This document shows positions 1 to 8,421 of a stretch of DNA of 64,000 nt, piece after piece. Every line of letters starts with the position of its first letter. The first letter of the stretch is position 1. Under the pieces are notes generated by a model. That model saw nothing but the letters and a program-made list of their open reading frames with translations, searched no databases and had not been told where the DNA came from. Both the position numbers and the translations under genes were made by a program. The DNA is from an uncultured Lachnospiraceae bacterium (GTDB lineage: Bacteria > Bacillota > Clostridia > Lachnospirales > Lachnospiraceae), in contig CAJUED010000010.1 in assembly GCA_910585075.1 (NCBI GenBank), forward strand, positions 2,633 to 66,632. The letters are read 5' to 3'.

Positions 1-864
1 ACCTACGAGCTGGCCGTGAAAGCAGGTTTTTCCAACATCAATGTGGATTTGATGACGGCAGTTCCCGGGCAGACGGTGGACAGCCTTATGGATACCCTGC
101 AAAAGGTGACAGGCCTGCGGCCCAAACCCACCCATATTTCCGCTTACAGTCTGATCATAGAGGAAGGTACGCCTTTTTTTGAAAAGACGCCTGAGTTACC
201 GGACGAGGATTTAGAGAGAAAATTATATAAAATAACTGGTGAATTTTTAAAGGAAAATGGGTACCAACAATATGAAATTTCCAACTATGCCTTGCCGGGA
301 TATACATGCAGACACAACGAGACCTACTGGCGCAGAGGAAACTATGTAGGATTTGGTATAGGAGCCGCTTCCATGATTGACAATGTGCGGTTCCACAATA
401 CCGTAGACCGGGAAAGGTATGTGGAATACTATTTAAATAACGTAGAACATTTTAAAAATGAGTTTAATTCATCCTTTGCACGCGTTGGAGCGAAAGAACA
501 AAAAAATAAAAAAACATATGGTTTTTTTAAGGACCTGGTTCATGCCGGAGATTCGACTCAATCGACCCGAATAAAAGAAGATGTACAAATCCTTTCAAGA
601 GAAGAACAGATGGAGGAGTTTATGTTCCTTGGGCTGCGTATGACGGAAGGGGTCTGTGGGGATGAATTCTTACGCACTTTTGGAGTGCATATTGATGAGG
701 TTTACCCGGGAGTTGTGGATAGCTTCTGCCAAAAGGGACTGCTTATGCGGAGAAAGAAACAAAGAGCCAATAAAGAACAGACAGTCGGGGAGGAATGGAT
801 TGCCCTTACGCCTTTTGGAATGGACGTGAGCAACAGGGTGATGGCGGAATTTTTACTGACATAA
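1..864 (+). CDS. hemW: HemW-like radical SAM protein (C-terminal part)
   Basis: The gene enters from the left edge in frame 1, so the start and the CxxxCxxC iron-sulfur motif are outside the window. What remains carries the HemW/HemN-like signatures VDLMTAVPGQT, HISAYSLIIEEGTPF, YEISNYA and RHNETYW, and the C-terminal REEQMEEFMFLGLRMTEG block. HemW proteins bind heme and are related to oxygen-independent coproporphyrinogen oxidase. Two stretches look longer than in typical HemW: a Lys-rich segment at about 460-595 and a second one at about 745-795, both richer in A+T than the rest. Neither breaks the frame. The family is clear; an actual heme chaperone role is inferred. Confidence 0.88.
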   Translation, partial: TYELAVKAGFSNINVDLMTAVPGQTVDSLMDTLQKVTGLRPKPTHISAYSLIIEEGTPFFEKTPELPDEDLERKLYKITGEFLKENGYQQYEISNYALPGYTCRHNETYWRRGNYVGFGIGAASMIDNVRFHNTVDRERYVEYYLNNVEHFKNEFNSSFARVGAKEQKNKKTYGFFKDLVHAGDSTQSTRIKEDVQILSREEQMEEFMFLGLRMTEGVCGDEFLRTFGVHIDEVYPGVVDSFCQKGLLMRRKKQRANKEQTVGEEWIALTPFGMDVSNRVMAEFLLT

Positions 865-942
865 TTTTCTTACCGAAGAAGAAACGACAGTCTTTGAAAT
901 GAGTGTAGCATGGTCTGCATATTAAAATTAATGTTGGAAAGG

Positions 943-971
943 CACTAGAGGGCTTATAGGGTCATAGAATA
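943..971 (+). promoter_or_regulatory. Candidate SigE/SigK-type sporulation promoter of sigK
   Basis: CATAGAATA at 963-971 fits the SigK -10 pattern CATAnnnTA and is one base from the SigE -10. A CAC at 943-945 lies 17 bases upstream, where the AC of the -35 is expected. The sigK start is 26 bases downstream. No good vegetative promoter is seen in this gap. Confidence 0.45.
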
Positions 972-996
972 ATAGAAAAGACTTTGGGGGCGCCCT

Positions 997-1632
997 TTGA
1001 AGACCTTTCAAAAACCATTATCAGCAGCGGAGGAAGCCCATTATATACAGGTGCTACAGAAAGGAACCGGTGATGAGGCCGCTGCAGCAAAGGAAATACT
1101 GATTGAGAGGAACCTGCGTCTGGTGGCCCACATTGCCAAAAAATATCAAAATGTTGATGAGGATATGGAGGATTTGATATCTATAGGAACCATAGGACTG
1201 ATCAAGGCCATATCATCATTTGACGCAGGGAAGGGGAAGCTCAGTACTTATGCCTCCCGATGTATTGACAATGAACTGCTTATGCTCCTTCGCTCCAAGA
1301 AAAAGAGCAGAGGGGAGGTATCCTTGTTTGAACCCATTGGAACAGATAAGGAAGGAAATGAAATTAATCTGCTGGATATCATAGAACACGAGCAGGAAGA
1401 TATCACAGAGCAGATGGCGCTGTACGAAAATACCAAAAAGCTGGTAAAGCTTTTAGGAGAGGTACTGACAGACAGGGAGAGACAGATAATCTGCTTAAGG
1501 TACGGACTTTTAACCGGAAAAGAAGTAACCCAGCGGGAGATTGGAGAGATGCTTCATATTTCACGGAGCTATGTGTCGAGAATAGAAAAACGCGCGTTAT
1601 TAAAACTCCGGGAGAAATTTGAGGAAGTATAA
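997..1632 (+). CDS. sigK: Sporulation sigma factor SigK
   Basis: A 211-residue sigma-70 family protein that resembles B. subtilis SigK throughout: QKPLSAAEE, NLRLVAHIAKKY, EDLISIGTIGLIKA, YASRCIDNE, and region 4 with TQREIGEMLHISRSYVSRIEKRAL. SigK directs late mother-cell transcription during sporulation. The start is TTG at 997, preceded by GGGGG at 986-990. The frame upstream closes with TAG at 973-975 and has no other start, so at most seven residues could be added. The membrane-tethering pro-sequence of Bacillus SigK is therefore absent, as is known for Clostridioides difficile. The gene is not interrupted by a skin-type element. A terminator follows. Confidence 0.93.
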   Translation: MKTFQKPLSAAEEAHYIQVLQKGTGDEAAAAKEILIERNLRLVAHIAKKYQNVDEDMEDLISIGTIGLIKAISSFDAGKGKLSTYASRCIDNELLMLLRSKKKSRGEVSLFEPIGTDKEGNEINLLDIIEHEQEDITEQMALYENTKKLVKLLGEVLTDRERQIICLRYGLLTGKEVTQREIGEMLHISRSYVSRIEKRALLKLREKFEEV

Positions 1633-1650
1633 AGTGAATAGGGAAACGAT

Positions 1651-1697
1651 AAAAAGCAATCTGAAGTGAGTAAATATGCTGCTTTGGATTGTTTTTT
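1651..1697 (+). terminator. Terminator after sigK
   Basis: AAAAAGCAATC at 1651-1661 pairs with GATTGTTTTTT at 1687-1697 (11 pairs, one G-U), ending in a run of six T. The A/T symmetry means it may also serve the convergent minus-strand gene. Confidence 0.7.
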
Positions 1698-1722
1698 ATA
1701 AGTTAATTTATGAATATGAGAT

Positions 1723-2151
1723 TTACAGATGTGTACAACCGACGGCTGTCTCATAGGTGCCTGCTAAATACATATACGGTATTCCATCAGCATTTTTTAA
1801 TTTGAAATTCCTGTAATATTGTTTATTATCAACTTTTACTTTAAGGATATGCCTGACATTATCAATCTCATATACCATTCCATCAAACAAAGTGGCTGGT
1901 AATATTATGTAAGCGTCCGCTACAATGATTTCCTTATGGACAATCGGCAAGTCTTTAAAATGAATATTTCCAAAATCAAAATTCACTCTATACAGGTCAC
2001 CTGATGAACTGCCGCCGATGCCTTTTAAATGTATTTTCCGATTCTCTTTGATTGCGCCCTTTATTTTCAGGGGTATAATGCTTTTTATCCATATGGGTAT
2101 TGTTGCACCTGTATCAATGAGTGCCCTGCAATTGTTAAACCAGGATAACAC
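1723..2151 (-). CDS. Retropepsin-like aspartic protease domain protein
   Basis: A small protein with the motif ALIDTGATIPIW, the DTGA active-site loop of single-domain retropepsin-like proteases, followed by predicted beta strands and a second hydrophobic turn (AYIILPATLFDG). The substrate is unknown. The start is doubtful. GTG at 2151 leaves only ten residues before DTG and has no ribosome site. The same frame stays open further upstream to a TGA near 2215 and encodes a plausible extra beta hairpin (RGTISF...SPVIVLSW), but offers no standard start codon there. An ATG overlapping the stop of the upstream gene is in another frame. It is probably co-transcribed with the 79-residue gene upstream, as such pairs are in Lachnospiraceae. 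Confidence 0.65.
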   Translation of the reverse strand: MLSWFNNCRALIDTGATIPIWIKSIIPLKIKGAIKENRKIHLKGIGGSSSGDLYRVNFDFGNIHFKDLPIVHKEIIVADAYIILPATLFDGMVYEIDNVRHILKVKVDNKQYYRNFKLKNADGIPYMYLAGTYETAVGCTHL

Positions 2152-2200
2152 AATAACAGGGCTGTTTCTTTTATGTCTAAATGATATAGTTCCTCTGTCA

Positions 2201-2440
2201 TCATAATGTCATAACCCCCACGTTTATTTTATTTCCGGTGGTGTACCAACACATAATATCTTCTGCGCCTGAAACCTGTAAAGTGAGAAGTTCCTCAGGA
2301 GATTTGTCTTTTGGTGTATATACTATCTCTGCCGATTCTATTGTTATGCCATCATCATTTTCGTATTTGATATTTCTAATTCCAATGTTCTGATTGGGGA
2401 ATTTCTCCGCCATTTGCCTGCGGGTTAATCGTTCCGTCAT
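2201..2440 (-). CDS. Small conserved hypothetical protein (79 residues)
   Basis: Starts MTERLTRRQMAEKFPNQ and has an excellent ribosome site (AAAGGAGG, six bases before ATG on the minus strand). The charged, beta-rich sequence has no signal peptide or membrane segment. Proteins of this type occur in Lachnospiraceae next to small retropepsin-like proteins, and the next gene downstream here is one. The stop TGA overlaps an ATG, which suggests translational coupling to the downstream gene. The function is not known. The pair lies on the strand opposite to sigK and comM, so it looks like an insertion into an otherwise conserved plus-strand block. Confidence 0.75.
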   Translation of the reverse strand: MTERLTRRQMAEKFPNQNIGIRNIKYENDDGITIESAEIVYTPKDKSPEELLTLQVSGAEDIMCWYTTGNKINVGVMTL

Positions 2441-2817
2441 ATGTAATCCTCCTTTTTATATTTGCTGGTAATAAGGAAAACAGTCATTTTTCTAAGGATA
2501 CCTGGCTTCAGTTAGTTTGTTGGTTTTTGTATAACAAATTTTGACTGATATATAAAATTGGGAACTAAAACCAGATTGCCCCTGATAGGATTGTTTCGTT
2601 CAGTGTAGCAGATGTCATTTAAAAAATCAATCAGATACGTTATTTTTGCCAAAAATTTTATAAAAATTTAATTGAAATTTGTGTAAAATTCGGATAACAT
2701 AGAAATATCTTCTATATATACGAATCGATATGAAATTTTCAAATCCTTAAAGTAAGTTCTGGAACGTATTTCACGTAAATGTATTCCGTTAAAAATTTGA
2801 GGTGTAAGGAGGTATCT
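2441..2817. other. Intergenic region between the divergent hypothetical gene and comM
   Basis: 377 A+T-rich bases hold the start-side regions of two divergent transcripts. A sigma-A type promoter toward comM is visible at 2672-2700. A clear promoter for the minus-strand pair could not be picked out. No open frame with a ribosome site and no RNA gene is seen. Confidence 0.6.
2672..2700 (+). promoter_or_regulatory. Predicted sigma-A promoter for comM-dprA
   Basis: TTGAAA at 2672-2677, spacer of 17, TAACAT at 2695-2700. This gives a leader of about 110 bases before comM. Confidence 0.45.
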
Positions 2818-4380
2818 TTGTTCAGTGCTGTTTTATCGGGGACGGTCTGCGGTATCGAGGGCTGTCTGGTTCAGGTGGAGGTGGATTTATCCCAGGGTCT
2901 GCCATGCTTTGTGATGGTGGGAAGCCTTGGCGGCGAGGTGAAGGAGTCAGGAGAGCGGGTGAGGGTGGCACTTAAGAATATGGGGATAGCCCTGCCGCCC
3001 ATGCATGTTTCCGTGAATCTGTCCCCGGCGGATTTGAAGAAGGCGGGGACAGGATTTGACCTGCCTATCGCAATGGGAGTGCTTGCGGCAATGGAAAAAC
3101 TGCCGCAAACAGCCACAGAAGGAATGCTTGTGCTGGGAGAACTGGGGCTGAACGGAGAAATCAGACCTGTAAAAGGGGTGCTTCCCATTGCCGCCGGAGC
3201 TCTTAAGGCGGGTATTCAAAGGTGTATTGTGCCAAAGGAAAATGCAAAGGAGGCCGCGGTGGCAGGGCTAAAGACGGCGGGGGTCATGGACTTAAAGCAG
3301 GTGATTGATTACTTAAGGCTTCTGGAAAAGGAGCGGGATGCGGCGCTGCCGCCTGAAAAGGTAGATTTTAGCCAATATATTGAGGAACGGGAGAGAGCGC
3401 GGCCGGGAGCGGATTTTTCGGAGATTATCGGACAGGAAAGTGTAAAGCGTGCCGCGCTGATCGGGGCGGCAGGATTCCATCATTTGCTCATAAAAGGACC
3501 GCCAGGGGGAGGCAAGACAATGATTGCAAAGCGGATTCCCTCGATTTTACCGGAACTTTCCCTGAAAGAAAACCTGGAGGTTTCCTCCATATACAGTGTT
3601 GCGGGAAAGCTGCCTAAAGGAAGCTGTCTTTTAAAGGAAAGGCCTTTTTTAAGTCCCCATCACACCATTTCTCCGCAGGCCCTTTCGGGAGGAGGGAAAA
3701 TACCGAGACCGGGGATTATTACACTGGCCCACAGGGGCGTACTTTTTTTGGACGAGCTGCCTGAATTTAAAAGGCAGACCCTGGATTTGCTGCGGCAGCC
3801 TTTGGAGGAGCGAACCATACAGATTGACCGGAGTGGAGGCTCCTTTACATTCCCGGCGGATTTGATGCTGGTTGGAGCCATGAATCCTTGTCCCTGCGGT
3901 TATTACCCGGATAAAAATAGGTGCCGCTGTACGCCTTTTGAGATTCACAACTATTTGAGCCATATTTCCGGTCCGATTCTGGACAGGATAGATATTTGCG
4001 TGGATGCGCCGCAGATTGGGATAGGGCAGCTGCAGGCGGGGCAAAAGGGAGAGAGCAGCGAGGCTATGAGAAAAAAGGTGATGACTGCCAGAGGATTGCA
4101 GGAGAAGCGGTATCAGGGCACACGTATCCGGTTTAACTCGGAGCTGCCTGCCGGGGAAATCGAAAAGTACTGCGGGCTTGGCAGAAAGGAGAATGATATG
4201 CTTAAAGAGCTGTTTACAGCCTTTCATTTCAGCGCGAGGGCTTACCACAAGCTTTTGAAGGTTGCAAGAACCATAGCGGATCTGGAGGAAAGCGACCTGG
4301 TTTTAAGGAAACATCTGCAGGAAGCAGCCTGCTATCAAATCAAAGATTTAACCGGGAGGTGTGGGGATGGAGGAAGATAA
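2818..4380 (+). CDS. comM: YifB/ComM family Mg-chelatase-like AAA+ ATPase
   Basis: A 520-residue protein with an N-terminal Lon-protease-like/ChlI fold (VCGIEGCLVQVEVDLSQGLP), an AAA+ module with Walker A GPPGGGKT at about residue 227, Walker B LFLDELPEF, and a C-terminal Mg-chelatase domain with the Cys-rich GAMNPCPCGYY motif. In naturally competent bacteria ComM is a branch-migration helicase for integrating transformed DNA; the role in this host is inferred. The start is TTG at 2818, five bases after AAGGAGG (2806-2812). An ATG at 2779 is in frame but has no ribosome site. The end overlaps dprA by 14 bases, a competence-related pair. Confidence 0.93.
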   Translation: MFSAVLSGTVCGIEGCLVQVEVDLSQGLPCFVMVGSLGGEVKESGERVRVALKNMGIALPPMHVSVNLSPADLKKAGTGFDLPIAMGVLAAMEKLPQTATEGMLVLGELGLNGEIRPVKGVLPIAAGALKAGIQRCIVPKENAKEAAVAGLKTAGVMDLKQVIDYLRLLEKERDAALPPEKVDFSQYIEERERARPGADFSEIIGQESVKRAALIGAAGFHHLLIKGPPGGGKTMIAKRIPSILPELSLKENLEVSSIYSVAGKLPKGSCLLKERPFLSPHHTISPQALSGGGKIPRPGIITLAHRGVLFLDELPEFKRQTLDLLRQPLEERTIQIDRSGGSFTFPADLMLVGAMNPCPCGYYPDKNRCRCTPFEIHNYLSHISGPILDRIDICVDAPQIGIGQLQAGQKGESSEAMRKKVMTARGLQEKRYQGTRIRFNSELPAGEIEKYCGLGRKENDMLKELFTAFHFSARAYHKLLKVARTIADLEESDLVLRKHLQEAACYQIKDLTGRCGDGGR

Positions 4381-5608
4381 GGCTTATGGATATTGGATGC
4401 ACAACTTGCCGGGAATCGGGGACAGAACCATAGAGAAGCTTTTGAAAATATACGGAAGTGCGAGAGAGGTTTACGCCGCCTGGGAAAATGATAAAGGAAA
4501 TTCTCCGGAAAAGGTGCTGGGGAAGGATAAAGCTGAGAAAATCAAAGAATTTTCAAAAAATTGGGATGTGGAGAAAAAATATGAGCAGCTTACAAAGACA
4601 GGTATCGCGTTTTATTCTTTGGAGGACAAGGCATATCCGAAAAAGCTAAGGGAGCTTACCCATCCGCCTTACGGTCTGTATTGCATGGGAAATCTACCTG
4701 GGGAGGGCGTGCCTGCGGCTGCGGTAATAGGGGCCAGAGAATGCTCGGAATATGGCAGATACATGGCAAAGGCCTTTGCCGGAAAGCTGGCTGGCGCCGG
4801 GGTGTCCATAGTAAGCGGCATGGCCCGGGGAATTGACGGAATCGGGCAGAAGGCAGCCCTTGAGAGCGGAGGAAAAACCTATGCGGTTTTGGGAAGCGGC
4901 GTTGATGTGATTTATCCTTTGTGCAACCAGAAGCTGTATCATGAAATCCTGGAAAAAGGGGGCGGAATCCTGTCAGTGTTTCCCCCGGGAACAAAACCGG
5001 CAAAGAATTATTTCCCGGAGCGGAATCGGATTGTTGCAGGACTGTGCGATGTGCTTCTGGTGGTGGAGGCAAGGATAAAAAGCGGTACCTGGATTACGGT
5101 GGATATGGCGTTGGAGCAGGGAAAAAATGTCTATGCGGTGCCGGGACGGCTGACGGACCGATTAAGCGACGGGTGCAATCTCCTAATCAGACAGGGGGCG
5201 GGAATTGCTCTCTCGCCCTCGGACATTATGGCCGAACTTGCCGTACTTTTGGGCAGAAAAGGGGAAATGGGACAGGAAAAAAATCCGAAACCTTCATATT
5301 ATAAAGGGGCAGGAAAGAAAAGAAGAAATTTCCGGAGTGATGTATCTGCGGACGATGGAGCGGGCGGGGAGAAAATGGCAGGGGAGGACAGGAAGGAAAC
5401 GGAAGGCGCAGATGCGGCGCTGCTTTCCTGCCTGGACTATTATCCCGCGTCCGCAGATGAAATTCTGGAAAGGATGAGAAAGAATGGGAAGCAGATGGAA
5501 ATGGCGGTGCTTTTACCCAGGCTCATGGAGCTGTGCATGGAAGGGAAGGCGAAGCAGACGGGAAGCACCTATTTTGCAAAAACACAGCAGGCAGTGCCGG
5601 TGAACTGA
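4367..5608 (+). CDS. dprA: DNA processing protein DprA (Smf)
   Basis: About 413 residues. An N-terminal helix-hairpin region (MHNLPGIGDRTIEKLL) is followed by the Rossmann-like DprA core with VIGARECSEYG, SGMARGIDG and AVLGSGVDVIYP, and a C-terminal winged-helix region near LLSCLDYYPASADEIL. DprA loads RecA on incoming single-stranded DNA. The start ATG at 4367 has GGGAGG seven bases upstream, is better than GTG 4361, and lies inside the end of comM. A basic linker of about 55 residues between core and winged helix is longer than usual. A TAACAGT palindrome follows three bases after the stop. Confidence 0.95.
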   Translation: MEEDKAYGYWMHNLPGIGDRTIEKLLKIYGSAREVYAAWENDKGNSPEKVLGKDKAEKIKEFSKNWDVEKKYEQLTKTGIAFYSLEDKAYPKKLRELTHPPYGLYCMGNLPGEGVPAAAVIGARECSEYGRYMAKAFAGKLAGAGVSIVSGMARGIDGIGQKAALESGGKTYAVLGSGVDVIYPLCNQKLYHEILEKGGGILSVFPPGTKPAKNYFPERNRIVAGLCDVLLVVEARIKSGTWITVDMALEQGKNVYAVPGRLTDRLSDGCNLLIRQGAGIALSPSDIMAELAVLLGRKGEMGQEKNPKPSYYKGAGKKRRNFRSDVSADDGAGGEKMAGEDRKETEGADAALLSCLDYYPASADEILERMRKNGKQMEMAVLLPRLMELCMEGKAKQTGSTYFAKTQQAVPVN

Positions 5609-5611
5609 CAC

Positions 5612-5640
5612 GTAACAGTGAAACCGAAGGCCGAACTGTT
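5612..5640. repeat. TAACAGT palindrome at 3' end of dprA
   Basis: TAACAGT (5612-5618) and ACTGTTA (5634-5640) form a perfect 7-bp stem; the right end reads GGCCGAACTGTTA. Same family as the elements after topA, the deacetylase and the kinase. No T run follows, so it is not a classic terminator. Confidence 0.65.
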
Positions 5641-5760
5641 ATGGTGACGTTGCGGGTGTCTGCATCGGGTATTGACAACATAAGGGACTGATATGGTACA
5701 ATGTGGCAGCGGCACGGTACGCCCAAAGCAGATAAAAACAGAAAAGGAAAGGGATGGAGT

Positions 5761-5934
5761 ATGAACGTATTTTTTTATGAGGTGGTAAGCATTGACGGGG
5801 ATTATGCCAATCTGAAAAGGACGGATGAGGAGAGTGATGATTTAAAGCTGGTGGCAAGAGCCCTTCTCCCTCCTGAAACAGCGGAAGGAACCAAATTGAA
5901 ATATGAGTGGATGCAGTACGAAATCATTTCTTAG
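5761..5934 (+). CDS. Small conserved protein between dprA and topA (57 residues)
   Basis: Starts MNVFFYEVVSIDGDYANLKR and ends KYEWMQYEIIS. The start ATG at 5761 follows an AAGGGATGGAG ribosome-site region, and in-frame upstream codons lack one. The soluble, acidic sequence has no membrane segment. Its position between dprA and topA, together with the well-formed sequence, suggests a real conserved gene of Lachnospiraceae. I know no function for it. Confidence 0.72.
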   Translation: MNVFFYEVVSIDGDYANLKRTDEESDDLKLVARALLPPETAEGTKLKYEWMQYEIIS

Positions 5935-5968
5935 GCGGGGACAGAGACAGAAGGCAGAAATTTTTTAC

Positions 5969-5997
5969 TTGCAACCCTTGGACAATTAGTGTATAGT
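5969..5997 (+). promoter_or_regulatory. Predicted sigma-A promoter of topA
   Basis: TTGCAA 5969-5974, spacer of 17, TATAGT 5992-5997. The expected leader begins near 6004 and contains an 8-bp perfect stem, ATTCCCGC (6009-6016) with GCGGGAAT (6043-6050), near its 5' end. Confidence 0.6.
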
Positions 5998-6084
5998 GGT
6001 GCACGGAAATTCCCGCAAGTCTGCACCGAAGGGGGGCGGCAGGCGGGAATGCGATCCGGAATTATAAATTAAAGGGGAAATATT

Positions 6085-8160
6085 ATGGCGAAGTATCTGG
6101 TAATTGTGGAATCACCGGCCAAGGTGAAAACAATCCGGAAGTTTTTGGGTTCTAATTATGAGGTGGCAGCCAGCAACGGGCATGTGAGGGATTTGCCTAA
6201 AAGTCAGTTGGGGATTGACGTGGAAAATGGTTTTGAGCCCAAATATATCACCATCCGGGGAAAAGGCGATGTGCTTGCAAACCTTAGGAAAGAAGTAAAG
6301 AAGGCTCAAAAAATTTATCTGGCAACCGACCCTGACCGTGAGGGAGAGGCTATTTCCTGGCATCTTTCCAAGGCGCTTAAGCTGGAGGAAAAAAAGACAT
6401 GCCGCATTACTTTTAACGAAATTACAAAGAATGCGGTGAAGGAGTCCCTGAAAAATCCCAGGGAGATTGATATGGATCTTGTGAATGCCCAGCAGGCAAG
6501 GCGTATGCTTGACCGTATGGTTGGGTACCGAATCTCCCCCCTTCTGTGGGCTAAGGTAAAACGGGGGCTTTCCGCCGGGCGGGTTCAGTCTGTGGCCATG
6601 CGGATTATCTGCGACAGGGAGGATGAGATAAACAGTTTTATCCCGGAAGAATACTGGACGTTGGATGTATCCCTTGCCATACCGGGCGCAAAGAAGCCCT
6701 TAGTGGCAAAATATTACGGGACGAAGAAAAACAAGGTGTCCCTTTCCTCAAAAGAGGAAGTGGATAAAGTGATAGCAGAAATAGGGGACGCTCCTTTTCG
6801 TGTCAGTGAAGTAAAAAAGGGAGAGAGAATAAGAAAGACCCCCCTTCCCTTTACAACCTCCACGTTACAGCAGGAGGCCAGCAAGGTGCTCAATTTCACA
6901 ACCCAAAAGACAATGCGGCTGGCACAGCAGCTTTATGAGGGGATTGAAATTGAAGGAAATGGGACGGTTGGTATTATCACATATCTGCGTACCGATTCCA
7001 CCAGGGTTTCAAATGAGGCTATGAGCAGTGCCGAGGCCTACATCAAGAAAAATTATGGGAAAGAGTATGCCCGGGAGAAGGAAGTGGCCGCCCAGGGCAA
7101 TAAAAAAATACAGGATGCCCATGAAGCTATCCGCCCTACGGACATTGCCCGCACGCCCCTTGAGATAAAGGATTCTTTGAGCAGAGACCAGTTCCGCCTT
7201 TATCAGCTTATCTGGAAACGCTTTGTGGCCAGCAGGATGGAAGCGGCAAAGTATGAGACTACTTCCATCAAGATTGATGCGGGGGAGCATCGCTTTACCG
7301 TGGCGGCTTCCAGAATGCTTTTTGACGGTTTTACCTGCGTTTATGCCCAGGAGGATGAGAAGGAGGAGGGCAATACCCTGACAAAAGAAGTGGATACGGA
7401 CACTTCCTTAAAGCTGATAGAATTTGAGGATAAGCAGCATTTTACCCAGCCCGCCCCTCATTATACGGAGGCGTCTTTAGTCAGGGAACTTGAGGAACTG
7501 GGAATTGGACGTCCCAGTACTTATGCGCCTATCATTACCACGATTTTAGCAAGGCGTTATGTGGTAAAAGAAAACAAGAATCTGTATGTGACGGAGCTTG
7601 GGGAAGTAGTAAACCACATTATGAGAGAAGCTTTCCCGAGTATAGTGGATGTGAATTTTACAGCCAATATGGAGGCTCTCCTAGACGGGGTAGAGGAGGG
7701 AAATGTCAACTGGAAGACGGTGGTATCCAATTTTTACCCTGATTTGGAGGAAGCCATTGCGGTTGCCCAGAGCGAGCTTGAAAAAGTGAAAATCGAGGAT
7801 GAGGTTTCTGATGAGATCTGCGAGGTCTGCGGAAAGCAGATGGTTATCAAGTATGGAGCTCACGGCAGATTCCTGGCCTGTCCGGGGTTCCCGGAATGCC
7901 GGTTTACAAAAAGTTACTATGAAAAAACAGGCGTGGCCTGTCCCAAGTGCGGTGGGGACATTGTACTGAAAAAGACCAAAAAAGGGAGAAAATACTACGG
8001 TTGTATCAACAATCCGGAGTGCGACTTTATGGTCTGGCAGGCACCCTCAAATGAGAAATGTCCTATGTGCGACTCCATGATGCTTTATAAAGGGAACAAA
8101 CTTGTGTGCATGGACATGGCCTGCGGACATGTGATGCCGAGTCCTGAAGCTGGTAAATAG
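6085..8160 (+). CDS. topA: DNA topoisomerase I
   Basis: A 691-residue type IA topoisomerase that relaxes negative supercoils. The TOPRIM domain starts at residue 3 (YLVIVESPAKVKTI) with the acidic motif TDPDREGEA. The catalytic tyrosine is Y300 in GIITYLRTDS. The C terminus carries three Cys4 zinc-ribbon modules (CEVCGKQM...CPGFPEC, CPKCGG...CINNPEC, CPMC...CMDMACG). Length is normal for clostridial TopA. The start ATG has AAAGGGGA upstream. In B. subtilis, trmFO, xerC, hslV and hslU lie between topA and codY; here they are missing and only a palindromic element and the codY promoter remain. Confidence 0.97.
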   Translation: MAKYLVIVESPAKVKTIRKFLGSNYEVAASNGHVRDLPKSQLGIDVENGFEPKYITIRGKGDVLANLRKEVKKAQKIYLATDPDREGEAISWHLSKALKLEEKKTCRITFNEITKNAVKESLKNPREIDMDLVNAQQARRMLDRMVGYRISPLLWAKVKRGLSAGRVQSVAMRIICDREDEINSFIPEEYWTLDVSLAIPGAKKPLVAKYYGTKKNKVSLSSKEEVDKVIAEIGDAPFRVSEVKKGERIRKTPLPFTTSTLQQEASKVLNFTTQKTMRLAQQLYEGIEIEGNGTVGIITYLRTDSTRVSNEAMSSAEAYIKKNYGKEYAREKEVAAQGNKKIQDAHEAIRPTDIARTPLEIKDSLSRDQFRLYQLIWKRFVASRMEAAKYETTSIKIDAGEHRFTVAASRMLFDGFTCVYAQEDEKEEGNTLTKEVDTDTSLKLIEFEDKQHFTQPAPHYTEASLVRELEELGIGRPSTYAPIITTILARRYVVKENKNLYVTELGEVVNHIMREAFPSIVDVNFTANMEALLDGVEEGNVNWKTVVSNFYPDLEEAIAVAQSELEKVKIEDEVSDEICEVCGKQMVIKYGAHGRFLACPGFPECRFTKSYYEKTGVACPKCGGDIVLKKTKKGRKYYGCINNPECDFMVWQAPSNEKCPMCDSMMLYKGNKLVCMDMACGHVMPSPEAGK

Positions 8161-8241
8161 TAACAGTTCAGACCAGCATCTGTCCGTCAAATTCATGCAA
8201 GCATGATTTGCCAGCCAAATGCCGGTCTGGCTGAACTATTA
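8161..8241. repeat. TAACAGTTCAG palindrome at 3' end of topA
   Basis: TAACAGTTCAG (8161-8171) begins at the base after the topA stop and pairs with CTGAACTATTA (8231-8241) at 10 of 11 positions. The interior contains smaller hairpins such as CATGCAAGCATG. No T run follows. Confidence 0.7.
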
Positions 8242-8287
8242 CGATAAATAAGTCAGAATATTCCAGTTAATTGCCTGAATTATATAA

Positions 8288-8302
8288 AATTTTCAGATTG
8301 GT
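8288..8302 (+). promoter_or_regulatory. Possible CodY box upstream of codY
   Basis: AATTTTCAGATTGGT matches the CodY consensus AATTTTCWGAAAATT at 11 of 15 positions, with a perfect left half. It ends two bases before the -35 of the codY promoter, a position that fits autorepression. Confidence 0.35.
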
Positions 8303-8304
8303 CG

Positions 8305-8333
8305 TTGAAATCGCCTGAATTATATGATACTAT
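8305..8333 (+). promoter_or_regulatory. Predicted sigma-A promoter of codY
   Basis: TTGAAA 8305-8310, spacer of 17, TACTAT 8328-8333, about 85 bases upstream of the codY start. Confidence 0.65.
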
Positions 8334-8421
8334 AGCTGTAGTGAGCTTTGATAACAGTCGGACAGGTCTGCATCTTTACCGGGCGGACCGTGGGAATATG
8401 CGTCAGAAGCGGAGGTATAGG

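Noticed and set aside
997..1632. Interrupted sigK (skin-type element)
   Set aside because: The reading frame is continuous and contains all sigma regions.
3649..4248. Minus-strand open frame of about 199 residues opposite comM
   Set aside because: Antisense shadow of a clear AAA+ ATPase; no recognizable family.
8231..8300. Remnants of trmFO, xerC or hslVU between topA and codY
   Set aside because: Only 261 bases lie between the genes, holding a palindrome and a promoter; no coding remnant is recognizable.
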